Assembly: GCA_028718045.1 (NCBI GenBank)
Contig: JAQUMQ010000002.1
Span: forward strand, 1 to 23,099
Source of the DNA: Actinomycetota bacterium
Lineage (GTDB): Bacteria; Actinomycetota; Humimicrobiia; Humimicrobiales; Humimicrobiaceae
Direction: 5' to 3'
Length of the DNA stretch: 23,099 nt
Below are positions 7,358 to 15,714 of the stretch, piece after piece. Position 1 is the stretch's first letter, and each line of letters opens with the position of its first letter. The notes beneath the pieces were generated by a model. The model saw only the letters and a list, made by a program, of their open reading frames with translations, ran no database searches and was not told the origin of the DNA. The translations under genes were made by a program, and so were the position numbers.

Positions 7358-8147
7358 ATACTGCCTCCGATAAATCAAACAAAGGTCCGTCCTTGCATAC
7401 GGATTTATATATATATCCGTTTTGGTTGTCTTTGAATTTCATTACGCAGCCTTTGCAAACTCCTATGCCGCAAGCCATAATTTCTTCGAACAAAGCTTTT
7501 GCTCTTATGTTTTTTAAACAAAAAATATTTTGAAGCGCTTTATACATTTCGACAGGCCCGCAGCAATATATGTCGTATTCTTTGAAATCATCAATTCTTT
7601 TCTTTATAAAATCGGTAATCATGCCTTTCGAGCCATGCATTCCATTTTCCGAGTAAATTTCATAATTTATTTTTAACCGTTCAAGCATTTTATCAAAAAG
7701 CAAGAAATTGCCGTCTTTAAAACCGGCGGCAAAAAAAACATTTTTATTTTCTGCCAAAAGAACCTTCGCAAAAAAATACAAAGGAGCTATGCCGATGCCC
7801 CCTCCTATAAGTAAAAAATCATCATTTTCAATTTTGTTTATATTTATTCCATTGCCGAGAGGACCGACAAAATCAATTACGTCAGCCGCATTTAATTTCG
7901 ATAAAAAATGCGTTCCATTGCCTTTTACTTCATACATTATAGAAAAAACTTTAAAATCATATTCAACATCATGAATCGAAAATGGTCTTCGCAACAATGG
8001 ATCGACCGTATTGTCACTGCAACATTTTATATTTATAAACTGACCTGGAACCGCATTTTTTGTTATATAGGGTGAAAAAATGGTCGTCTTGTAAAGATTG
8101 TTGCCTATCCTTTCGTTTGAAACTATCTCTCCTTTTATTAATTTCAT
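7347..8147 (-). CDS. pyrK: Dihydroorotate dehydrogenase electron-transfer subunit
   Basis: PyrK passes electrons from the PyrD flavin through a [2Fe-2S] cluster and FAD to NAD+. The 266-residue protein has a ferredoxin-reductase layout: the FAD-binding motif RRPFSIHD (53-60), the NAD-binding glycine-rich GGGIGIAP (115-122), the CCGP near 195-198, and a C-terminal cluster ligand set Cys226, Cys231, Cys234 and Cys251 in the pattern C-x4-C-x2-C-x16-C. The ATG follows the carB TAA directly with no gap, so the two are probably coupled. Its presence with class 1B pyrD is the usual arrangement in Bacillus and Clostridia, but not in most studied actinobacteria, which use quinone-linked PyrD. Confidence 0.96.
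   Translation of the reverse strand: MKLIKGEIVSNERIGNNLYKTTIFSPYITKNAVPGQFINIKCCSDNTVDPLLRRPFSIHDVEYDFKVFSIMYEVKGNGTHFLSKLNAADVIDFVGPLGNGININKIENDDFLLIGGGIGIAPLYFFAKVLLAENKNVFFAAGFKDGNFLLFDKMLERLKINYEIYSENGMHGSKGMITDFIKKRIDDFKEYDIYCCGPVEMYKALQNIFCLKNIRAKALFEEIMACGIGVCKGCVMKFKDNQNGYIYKSVCKDGPLFDLSEAVFEQ
7364..7369 (-). promoter_or_regulatory. Shine-Dalgarno deciding the TTG start of pyrD
   Basis: CGGAGG in the tail of pyrK, six bases before TTG at 7357, argues for that non-ATG start over the upstream in-frame TTG at 7378. Confidence 0.75.
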
Positions 8148-11100
8148 TTAGTAGTCCTGTATTGCCTTAACATTGATATTGGGATTCAATCTCAACTCAC
8201 ATATTCCTTGAATTGCGGCACTTGCTCCTGACATTGTCGTTATGCAAGGTATATTCAGCAAGGACGCCGCCGTCCTTAAATAATAGCCATCGCTTCTGGC
8301 TTCGCTTCCCTCTGGCGTATTTATTATAAGGTTTATTTCTCCATTCTTTAACATATCGAGAACATTTGGCCTTCCTTCCCTTATTTTTAAGACTTTGTCG
8401 CATTTTATTCCTATTCTTTCAAGGTACTGGCCTGTTCCCTTTGTCGCAATTATTTTGAACTTCAGCTCAGATATTTTCTTTGCAAGAATTGCGATACTTT
8501 TTTTGTCTCTGTCGATTACGCTAATAAACACGGTACCTTCATGAGGAAATTTTTGATTTACCGCAAGTTGAGACTTGGCAAAGGCAATCCCAAAATTCTT
8601 ATCTATCCCCATGACTTCGCCTGTGGATTTCATTTCAGGTCCAAGCAATGTATCGGTACCGGGAAACCTGTTAAAAGGTAGGATCGCCTCTTTTATGCTA
8701 AAATATCCAAGATTGTTTGAATCAGTTCTTTTAAAATCGATATTTTTTAATTTTTCGCCTGCCATCACTCTTGCCGCAATTTTAGCCAAAGGAACTTTTA
8801 TCGATTTGCTTACAAAAGGAACGGTCCTGGAAGCTCTCGGATTAGCCTCCAAGACATACACGACAGAATTTTTTACAGCATATTGAATGTTAATCAAGCC
8901 TACGACTTTTAACGCTTTGGCTATCTCATAAGTATATTCTTTTATTTTTTCAATAATTTCGCTGCTTAAGGCAAACGGGGGAACGACACATGCACTGTCT
9001 CCCGAGTGAATTCCTGCCTCTTCGATATGTTCCATTATGCCTCCGATAAAAATATCTTCACCATCAAATACTGCATCGACATCGACTTCCGTCGCCTGCT
9101 CAAGGAATTTATCAATAAGAACTGGAAACCCCTCGGAAACCTTAAACGCATTTTCAGCATAATTGACAAGTTCATCTTCATGATAAACTATAGCCATGGC
9201 TCTGCCTCCCAGTACATAAGAAGGCCTTACTAGCAAAGGATACCCTATTTTTGATGCAATCTTTTTTGCTTCATCTATATTTAATGCAGTTCCGTTCTCT
9301 GGTTGAGGTATTAAAAGCATATTCAAAATTGCCCCGAATCTTTTCCTGTCTTCGGCAAGATCGATACTGTCAGGAGACGTGCCAAGTATTTTTACTCCGG
9401 AGTTTTGAAGTTTCAGTGCAAGCTTAAGAGGTGTTTGACCGCCAAGCTGGACTATAACTCCGACGGGATTTTCTGCTTCAATAACATTCATGACATCCTC
9501 ATATGTCAACGGTTCGAAATAAAGTCTGTCTGAGGTATCATAATCGGTACTTACGGTTTCGGGATTGCAATTTATCATTATTGTTTCATATCTTTTTTCG
9601 TGAAGCGCAAAAGAAGCATGTACGCAGCAATAGTCAAATTCTATTCCCTGTCCTATTCTGTTAGGACCGCTGCCAAGAATGATTATTTTCTTTTTATCTG
9701 AGCTAACGGTTTCGCTGGTCGACTCGTAAGTTGAATAATAATAAGGTGTATAAGCTTCAAATTCTGCCGCGCATGTATCCACGGTTTTAAAAACCGCATT
9801 TATATTTAATTTCTTTCTTAAATTTCTTATTTCCGTTTCTTTGGTACCGAAGAAATATGCAATCTGGATATCGGAGTACCCTAACTTTTTTGCCTCAAGC
9901 AACTTTTCGTAATTTAAATCTTCCAATTCAATGGTTTTAAAATTTTTTTCAAAATCAACCAGGTCTTTTATGTTGTTCAAAAACCACGGGTCTATTTTCG
10001 TAAAATCATAAATTTCTTCGACTGTTTTGCCTATCTCAAATGCATGTTTAATATAAAATACTCTATCCTGATTCGGAACCGATAGCATATATTTTAAGTC
10101 TTCCTCTTTTAAATGCCCATTTTCTCCTAAGTCAAGGCCGTACCTGTCTATTTCCAAAGAACGTATCGATTTTTGAAGAGCTTCTTTAAAAGTCCTTCCA
10201 ATCGACATAACTTCACCAACGGATTTCATTCTTGTGGTAAGACTGATATCTGTTCCGGGAAATTTCTCAAAAGCCCACCTCGGGAACTTAACAACAACAT
10301 AATCGATCGAAGGTTCAAAACAGGCAGGTGTTTTTTTAGTGATGTCGTTAGGTATTTCATCGAGCGTATAACCTATTGCCAGTTTGGTAGCAATTTTTGC
10401 TATAGGAAATCCGGTTGCTTTCGACGCAAGAGCACTGCTTCTTGAAACCCTTGGGTTCATTTCAATTACTGCCATTTTACCGTTTACGGGATTTACCGCA
10501 AACTGAATATTCGAACCTCCCGTCTCGACACCTATTTCTTTGATTATTGCAATGGAAGCATTTCTCATAGCTTGATATTCCTTATCAGTCAATGTCTGCG
10601 CAGGCGCAACGGTTATGCTGTCACCTGTATGTACGCCCATGGGATCAAAATTTTCGATTGAACATACTATGACCACATTATCGTTTTTGTCTCTCATCAC
10701 TTCGAGTTCAAATTCTTTCCATCCCGCAACTGATTTTTCTATTAAGACCTGGCTTACCGGTGACAAATCAAGACCTCTTGTAACTATCTCTACAAATTCT
10801 TCCTTATTAAATGCGACACCTCCCCCGAGACCTCCCAAAGTAAAGCTTGGCCTTACGACCAAAGGATATCTAAGTTTTGAAGCGATATTTAAAGCATCTA
10901 TCAAATTACTTACATAACCGCTTGGAGGCACATACAAGCCTATATTATTCATCGCTTTCTTAAAAAGCTCCCTATCTTCAGCTTTATTGATTACATCGAC
11001 ATCGGCACCTATAAGTTCGACCCCGTATTTTTCGAGTATCTTTTCGTTAGAAAGAGTTACAGCTATGTTCAAACCTGTTTGACCGCCTAAAGTAGGCAAT

Positions 11101-11357
11101 ATTGCATCCGGTCTTTCCTCTTTTATTATCTTTTCCACAAATTCCGGCATTATGGGTTCTATATATGTTTTATCCGCAAATTCAGGATCGGTCATTATTG
11201 TTGCAGGATTACTGTTTATCAAGACAACTTTATAGCCTTCCTCCTTAAGTATTTTACAGGCTTGAGTTCCCGAATAGTCAAATTCGCAAGCTTGTCCTAT
11301 AACTATCGGACCTGAACCTATTATCAATATTTTCTTTAAATCTTTTCTTTTAGGCAT
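8148..11357 (-). CDS. carB: Carbamoyl-phosphate synthase large subunit
   Basis: CarB makes carbamoyl phosphate from bicarbonate, two ATP and ammonia delivered by CarA; this is the first step of pyrimidine synthesis and also supplies arginine. At 1069 residues it is full length. The two homologous ATP-grasp halves are obvious: GSGPIVIGQACEFDYSGTQA near the N-terminus and GSGPNRIGQGIEFDYCCVHA near residue 560, with the oligomerisation domain between them. The last 130 or so residues form the MGS-like allosteric domain (KIIATKGTGQYLERIGI region, then NLIINTPEG), which in relatives binds UMP or other effectors. The ATG start has no Shine-Dalgarno sequence and follows a 67-bp AT-rich gap after carA, unlike most neighbours. 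Confidence 0.98.
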   Translation of the reverse strand: MPKRKDLKKILIIGSGPIVIGQACEFDYSGTQACKILKEEGYKVVLINSNPATIMTDPEFADKTYIEPIMPEFVEKIIKEERPDAILPTLGGQTGLNIAVTLSNEKILEKYGVELIGADVDVINKAEDRELFKKAMNNIGLYVPPSGYVSNLIDALNIASKLRYPLVVRPSFTLGGLGGGVAFNKEEFVEIVTRGLDLSPVSQVLIEKSVAGWKEFELEVMRDKNDNVVIVCSIENFDPMGVHTGDSITVAPAQTLTDKEYQAMRNASIAIIKEIGVETGGSNIQFAVNPVNGKMAVIEMNPRVSRSSALASKATGFPIAKIATKLAIGYTLDEIPNDITKKTPACFEPSIDYVVVKFPRWAFEKFPGTDISLTTRMKSVGEVMSIGRTFKEALQKSIRSLEIDRYGLDLGENGHLKEEDLKYMLSVPNQDRVFYIKHAFEIGKTVEEIYDFTKIDPWFLNNIKDLVDFEKNFKTIELEDLNYEKLLEAKKLGYSDIQIAYFFGTKETEIRNLRKKLNINAVFKTVDTCAAEFEAYTPYYYSTYESTSETVSSDKKKIIILGSGPNRIGQGIEFDYCCVHASFALHEKRYETIMINCNPETVSTDYDTSDRLYFEPLTYEDVMNVIEAENPVGVIVQLGGQTPLKLALKLQNSGVKILGTSPDSIDLAEDRKRFGAILNMLLIPQPENGTALNIDEAKKIASKIGYPLLVRPSYVLGGRAMAIVYHEDELVNYAENAFKVSEGFPVLIDKFLEQATEVDVDAVFDGEDIFIGGIMEHIEEAGIHSGDSACVVPPFALSSEIIEKIKEYTYEIAKALKVVGLINIQYAVKNSVVYVLEANPRASRTVPFVSKSIKVPLAKIAARVMAGEKLKNIDFKRTDSNNLGYFSIKEAILPFNRFPGTDTLLGPEMKSTGEVMGIDKNFGIAFAKSQLAVNQKFPHEGTVFISVIDRDKKSIAILAKKISELKFKIIATKGTGQYLERIGIKCDKVLKIREGRPNVLDMLKNGEINLIINTPEGSEARSDGYYLRTAASLLNIPCITTMSGASAAIQGICELRLNPNINVKAIQDY

Positions 11358-11424
11358 AAATTTTATTTATTTAATCATTTGTTTGTAATTAACAATTAAT
11401 ATTCACACTCATTAAGTAATTTAT

Positions 11425-12519
11425 TTAAAAGTTTTCTATCAATTGCGCGAATTTCTCAAAAATATATCTTGAATCATGAGATCCATGGCCTGCTTCAGGA
11501 TGATATTGGACGGAAAACGCGTTTAAACTTTCATATTCGAGCCCTTCAATTGTTTGGTCGTTTAAATTCACATGAGTAATTTTATAATTTAAATTCTTCA
11601 GCTTGTTTAAAGAATTACGATCGACATTGAAACCATGATTTTGCGTCGTAATCTCAACTTTTCCTGTCATAAGATTTTTTACCGGATGGTTGCCTCCATG
11701 ATGTCCAAACTTTAGCTTATATGTTTTTGCACCCAACGCTAATGCCATGAGTTGATGGCCGAGGCATATGCCAAAAACAGGTTTTTTGCCAATGATTTCT
11801 GAAATATTCTTTATGGCATAACTAATTGCCGTGGGATCTCCGGGACCATTGGATAAGAAAATTCCGTCAGGATTTTCTTTTAAAATTTTGCACGAATTTG
11901 TGGAAGAAGGAACAACCTTTATCTTGAAACCTGCATAGTCCAGGCACCTTAGAATATTTAACTTCATTCCATAATCAATTGCGATAATCCTGTATTTAAA
12001 ATTTTTATTTTTATTATTGTAATAATACGCCTTGTCACACGTTACATTTTTTACCAAATCTTTTCCTACGATACCATGATATTTGTCGAGTCTTTCTTTC
12101 AAATAACTTATGTCAAAATTTTCCGTGGAGATTATTCCCTTCATTGCACCCTTAATGCGTATATGTTTTGTCAGCTCTCTCGTATCAATATCAGAAATTG
12201 CGGTAATATCGTACTTTTTAAGATATGAATCAAGACTTGCTTTTGCTCTCCAATTACTATAATAATCCAGATACTCTTTTACAACCAATCCGGAAAGCTG
12301 AACTTTTTTGGATTCGACATCCTGATTATTAACGCCGCAATTACCTATTTGAGGATAAGTCATTGTCACTATTTGTTCTTTATAGGAAGGATCCGTAAGC
12401 ATTTCCTGATAGCCCGTCATGGAAGTATTGAAAACAACCTCTCCCATTGTTTCTCCCCGGCTTCCAAATCCTTTGCCGATAAATACCGTACCGTCTTGCA
12501 GCATTAAAATTGCCTTCAA
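11425..12519 (-). CDS. carA: Carbamoyl-phosphate synthase small (glutaminase) subunit
   Basis: CarA hydrolyses glutamine and channels ammonia to CarB. The 364-residue protein has the CarA-specific N-terminal domain with the FNTSMTGYQEMLTDPSY pattern (30-46). Its class I amidotransferase domain begins around residue 175, with the nucleophile Cys252 in GICLGHQL and the His340/Glu342 pair in QYHPEAGHG. The start is TTG, read as Met, with AAAGGA five bases upstream; the resulting MKAIL-type beginning is normal for the family. It lies 33 bp after pyrC. The pairing with CarB and location within the pyr operon imply a pyrimidine-dedicated or shared synthase; no arginine genes are in view. Confidence 0.97.
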   Translation of the reverse strand: MKAILMLQDGTVFIGKGFGSRGETMGEVVFNTSMTGYQEMLTDPSYKEQIVTMTYPQIGNCGVNNQDVESKKVQLSGLVVKEYLDYYSNWRAKASLDSYLKKYDITAISDIDTRELTKHIRIKGAMKGIISTENFDISYLKERLDKYHGIVGKDLVKNVTCDKAYYYNNKNKNFKYRIIAIDYGMKLNILRCLDYAGFKIKVVPSSTNSCKILKENPDGIFLSNGPGDPTAISYAIKNISEIIGKKPVFGICLGHQLMALALGAKTYKLKFGHHGGNHPVKNLMTGKVEITTQNHGFNVDRNSLNKLKNLNYKITHVNLNDQTIEGLEYESLNAFSVQYHPEAGHGSHDSRYIFEKFAQLIENF

Positions 12520-12552
12520 AATAATCCTTTCTAAAAAAATGCGAAATAACTT

Positions 12553-13869
12553 TTAACTGTTTGAAAAGCCTGATTTTCCGTTAACGATGGTATACATAAT
12601 CTCCCCGTTAAGCTTTTGACCTATAAATGAGCTGTTCTTGCTTTTTGATATTATGCTATCTTTGCTATATATGTTTTCGCTTTCAATATCGACCACCGAT
12701 ATGTTTGCGATGCTTCCGGTTTTTAATTCCCCGCCTTCGATATTTAATATTTTTGCAGGATTTAAGCTGATCAAAGCAACTATTTTTTCGAGACTTAAGT
12801 TTTCTTCATAAAACAATTTGGTAAGGCTTGCTTTGAATAGCGTCTCAAGTCCTACCGAACCAAAAGAAGCTTCTTTAAAGCTTTTGTTTTTTTCAAGTAA
12901 AAGATGAGGCGCATGATCGCTTGCTATGGCATCTATCGTACCGTTACGCAGTCCCTCGACTATTGCCAGCCTGTCGGACTCGCTCCTTATAGGCGGTTTT
13001 ATTTTAAAGTTAGTATCATAATTAGTTAAAATACTGTCATTAAAAAACAGATACTCGCAGGCAGTATCGCACGTAATATTTACACCGTCTGCTTTAGCCC
13101 CGTAAATAAGTTCGACCGATCTTGCGCTGCTTACATGGGTTATATGTATGCGAGCACCGGAAATTTTTGAAAGCATTATATCTCTTTGAACCATCAGGTC
13201 TTCGCTCAGATTGGATATGCCCTCCAGACCCAAAATGGCAGAATAATATCCCTCATTAACAATTCCGCCATTTGAAAAATTGTCGTCTTCCTCATGTAAT
13301 ATAAATAAAGCGTCGAACTGCTTTCCGTAACGCATTGCTTCATACATCAACCTGGAATTTTGCACTCCTTTCCCGTCATCGGAAAAAGCAACCGCGCCTG
13401 AATTTACAAGCAATCCGATTTCGCTTAATTCTTCGCCTTTCAAGCTTTTGGTAATTGCGGCAACCGGATAAACATTATAATCAATTTCCCTTGCTTTCAT
13501 TTTTATGTATTCAACAAGATAACAGGAATCAATTACGGGTAACGTATTGGGCATGCATGCCATCGAAGTTATGCCTCCCCTCAATGCGGATTTGGCACCG
13601 CTTTCAATATCTTCCTCTTCTTCATTTCCCGGCTCTCTTAAATGTACGTGCATGTCGACAAATCCCGGACAAACGTACAAACCTTCCGCATTTATTTCCT
13701 GAATATTATCCGCACTTTCGCAAGTTATGTTTTTCTTTATTTCTTTTATTATTCCATCAAGCACCAGAATGTCGGCTTTATATTTTTCCTGTGCTTTCGG
13801 ATTTATTATGCAGCCATTTCTTATTAATATGTTTTCTTTGCTTTTTGATTTCAAATTACCAAAATTCAT
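12553..13869 (-). CDS. pyrC: Dihydroorotase (class I)
   Basis: Dihydroorotase closes carbamoyl aspartate to dihydroorotate, the third step. The 438-residue amidohydrolase shows the metal-binding VDMHVHLREPG with His74 and His76, further ligands His192 (LHEEDD), His242/His245 (HITHVSS), and the catalytic Asp318 in ASDHAPH. The EDIESGAKSALRGGIT segment (86-100) and SFGSVGLETLF are typical of the long class I enzymes of Gram-positive bacteria and Aquifex, rather than the short Escherichia type. An AGGA sequence lies six bases ahead of the ATG. Class I enzymes often associate with aspartate carbamoyltransferase, and pyrB is directly upstream. Confidence 0.97.
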   Translation of the reverse strand: MNFGNLKSKSKENILIRNGCIINPKAQEKYKADILVLDGIIKEIKKNITCESADNIQEINAEGLYVCPGFVDMHVHLREPGNEEEEDIESGAKSALRGGITSMACMPNTLPVIDSCYLVEYIKMKAREIDYNVYPVAAITKSLKGEELSEIGLLVNSGAVAFSDDGKGVQNSRLMYEAMRYGKQFDALFILHEEDDNFSNGGIVNEGYYSAILGLEGISNLSEDLMVQRDIMLSKISGARIHITHVSSARSVELIYGAKADGVNITCDTACEYLFFNDSILTNYDTNFKIKPPIRSESDRLAIVEGLRNGTIDAIASDHAPHLLLEKNKSFKEASFGSVGLETLFKASLTKLFYEENLSLEKIVALISLNPAKILNIEGGELKTGSIANISVVDIESENIYSKDSIISKSKNSSFIGQKLNGEIMYTIVNGKSGFSNS

Positions 13870-13948
13870 AAAGTTTCCTGACTTTAAATAAAAGCTTATT
13901 TATTTAACAATTTTTAAGATATCCAGCTTAACTTATCATGCATATCTC

Positions 13949-14875
13949 TCAGCTAAGCGCATAGTATAAAAGCGCCATTCTTACCGCAACTCCGTTTGAA
14001 ACCTGAGTATTTATTTTTATTTTATCCGTGTTTGAAATTTTTATATCCATAACTTCGCCAGATATTTCTATTCCCCTATTTACCGGTCCCGGATGCATCA
14101 CGATGGAATTTTTTTTCATCGAATTGAATCTTGCCAAGTTCAAAGACAAAAACCTGTTATACTCTTTTAATGATGGATAATATTTCCTTTCCTGCCTTTC
14201 AAACTGCATTCTCAGCATGTATAAAACGTCGATATCCCCTATGACTTCGTCGATATTATTTGCAAATTTCGTATTAAAACCCGCAAAATTTTCAGGCATA
14301 AGCATAGAAGGCGCTACGACCGTTACATCCATACCCATCTTGCCAAACAATTTAATGTTCGAACGTGCAACTCTGCTGTTTAGTATATCGCCTACGATGG
14401 CAATTTTTAAGCCTGTCAGGCTTTCGAAATTTTTATAAATCGTGTAAAGATCAAGAAGTGCTTGTGTCGGATGTTCATGCTTACCGTCTCCGGCGTTGAC
14501 TATAGGGACAGCTACATTTTTTGCAAAATAATTTATATAACCACTGTCACCGTGTCTTATGATTATCAAATCATTTTTCATCGAATTAATGGTTTGGATC
14601 GTGTCAATTTCAGATTCGCCTTTGTTTAAGCTGCTCGAAGATGCATTGAAATTAATAAGATCTGCCGAAAGCCTTTTTGCAGCAAGCTCAAAAGAAACTT
14701 TGGTTCTGGTGCTATATTCAAAAAATAAATTGATTATAGTTTTACCCCTAAGCGCAGGGACTTTTTTAACATCTCTTTTTAGTATTTCGGCAAAAGAATC
14801 AGTTTGAACCAAAAGTTCGCTTATTTGCTCGACACCGAACTCGTCCAGACTAAGTATATCTTTTTTCTTATTCAT
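13949..14875 (-). CDS. pyrB: Aspartate carbamoyltransferase catalytic subunit
   Basis: This cytosolic enzyme condenses carbamoyl phosphate with aspartate, the committed second step. The 308 residues contain the carbamoyl-phosphate motif FFEYSTRTKVSFE (51-63), the loop SSLNKGES with the active-site lysine near 86, HPTQALLD (136-143) and MHPGPVNRG near 265. No regulatory subunit gene (pyrI) follows, consistent with a catalytic-only enzyme regulated through operon expression. The Shine-Dalgarno is weak (GAGTG). Gaps of about 79 bp separate it from pyrR and from pyrC. Confidence 0.97.
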   Translation of the reverse strand: MNKKKDILSLDEFGVEQISELLVQTDSFAEILKRDVKKVPALRGKTIINLFFEYSTRTKVSFELAAKRLSADLINFNASSSSLNKGESEIDTIQTINSMKNDLIIIRHGDSGYINYFAKNVAVPIVNAGDGKHEHPTQALLDLYTIYKNFESLTGLKIAIVGDILNSRVARSNIKLFGKMGMDVTVVAPSMLMPENFAGFNTKFANNIDEVIGDIDVLYMLRMQFERQERKYYPSLKEYNRFLSLNLARFNSMKKNSIVMHPGPVNRGIEISGEVMDIKISNTDKIKINTQVSNGVAVRMALLYYALS

Positions 14876-14954
14876 AAATCACTCTGATTATTTTTTGTTC
14901 TTAAAAGCTTCATAATCTTCATATCAAAGCCAATATAAAAAATCTCATTTATCA

Positions 14955-15488
14955 TCATATCCAGCAAATCGATACTTTGTCTTCGTTGTCGACTTCGCTT
15001 AGCTTTACTTCCACAAATTCGTTTAACGAAGTAGGGATATTCTTACCGACATAATCAGCCCTGATAGGAAGTTCCCTATGTCCCCTGTCTATCAAAACCA
15101 CGAGCTGGATTGATTTTGGTCTTCCGAAATCCATTATGGCATCCAAAGCCGATCTTATCGTACGACCCGTAAATAAAACATCGTCTACGAGAATTATATC
15201 CTTTCCTTTTATTTCAAAAAGCATATCGGTTATATCGACATCCGGCTTGATTTTCTCGTTAACATCATCTCTGTAAAATGAAATATCCAGTTTGCCAAGC
15301 TTTATTTCCGAATTAAAAAGACTTTCTATATTTTCCTTTATTCTTTTTGCCAGAGGTACTCCTCTTTTTTGTATACCTATAAATATTATATTTTCACTTC
15401 CCTTATTTCTTTCTATGATTTCGTGGGAAATTCTTTTAATTATCCTTTCGATATCCTCTGAATTCAGAACCGTTGTTTTTTCTCTCAT
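14955..15488 (-). CDS. pyrR: PyrR, pyrimidine attenuation regulator / uracil phosphoribosyltransferase
   Basis: PyrR is an RNA-binding regulator that, with UMP bound, stabilises an anti-antiterminator in pyr leader RNA; many members also have uracil phosphoribosyltransferase activity. The 177-residue protein has the PRPP-binding loop ILVDDVLFTGRTIRSALDA (about 98-116) and the start pattern with an N-terminal KTTVLNSEDIERIIKRI helix. The basic surface region around GIQKRGVPLAKRI and the C-terminal LVVLIDRGHRELPIRADYVG are family hallmarks. It is the first gene of the operon, and a matching binding site and terminator lie just upstream. No clear Shine-Dalgarno precedes the ATG, whose 5' flank is A/T-rich. 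Confidence 0.97.
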   Translation of the reverse strand: MREKTTVLNSEDIERIIKRISHEIIERNKGSENIIFIGIQKRGVPLAKRIKENIESLFNSEIKLGKLDISFYRDDVNEKIKPDVDITDMLFEIKGKDIILVDDVLFTGRTIRSALDAIMDFGRPKSIQLVVLIDRGHRELPIRADYVGKNIPTSLNEFVEVKLSEVDNEDKVSICWI

Positions 15489-15542
15489 GTTTTTTTATTT
15501 ACCAAAAATCTTTATTATTGAATTTATTTATAATTTTTAGGC

Positions 15543-15581
15543 AAAAAAAATGCCTTCCTGCTTCTATAAGCAAGAAGGCAT
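15543..15581 (-). terminator. Intrinsic terminator / attenuator of the pyr leader
   Basis: The minus strand reads ATGCCTTCTTGCTT, a four-base loop ATAG, then AAGCAGGAAGGCAT, forming a 14-bp stem with one G-U pair, followed directly by eight T. It ends about 55 bases before the pyrR start codon and downstream of the promoter and PyrR site. It is therefore most likely the conditional terminator of PyrR-mediated attenuation, not the end of another gene, since no minus-strand gene lies immediately upstream. Confidence 0.92.
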
Positions 15582-15628
15582 CATAATATATAAAATTTTT
15601 AAAATAATAATATTTATCATTTAAATTA

Positions 15629-15660
15629 ACCTTTTAGCCTCTCCGGACTAATTTAAAGGT
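15629..15660 (-). promoter_or_regulatory. PyrR-binding hairpin (anti-antiterminator) in the pyr leader
   Basis: The transcribed strand contains AGTCCGGAGAGGCT (15649 down to 15636), which fits every position of the PyrR-binding consensus ARUCCNGNGAGGYU as I remember it. It is flanked by ACCTTT and AAAGGT arms that pair, with an internal bulge on the 5' side, the usual shape of the PyrR hairpin. Its 3' half includes GAGGC, which can pair with GCCUU in the 5' arm of the terminator, a plausible short antiterminator. With UMP-bound PyrR attached, the terminator downstream would be free to form and the operon would be shut down. Confidence 0.9.
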
Positions 15661-15685
15661 ACCAATTAATATTTTTCTATTAGGT

Positions 15686-15714
15686 AATATAATAAATTTT
15701 ATTTTATTTTTCAA
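15686..15714 (-). promoter_or_regulatory. Promoter of the pyr operon
   Basis: The minus strand has TTGAAA (15714-15709), a 17-base spacer and TATATT (15691-15686), a good vegetative sigma-70-type promoter. Transcription would begin near 15678-15680 and make a leader of about 190 bases containing the PyrR hairpin and the terminator. The surroundings are extremely A/T-rich, so chance matches are easier, but the position relative to the attenuator is exactly right. Confidence 0.72.

Noticed and set aside
13455..13871. Plus-strand open frame of 138 codons opposite the start of pyrC
   Set aside because: The product is rich in Cys, His and Leu in the way typical of antisense frames, and the pyrC motifs on the other strand explain the sequence.
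13870..13948. TTAAG...CTTAA inverted repeat in the pyrB-pyrC gap as an internal terminator
   Set aside because: The stem is only five A/T-rich pairs and is not followed by a proper T run.
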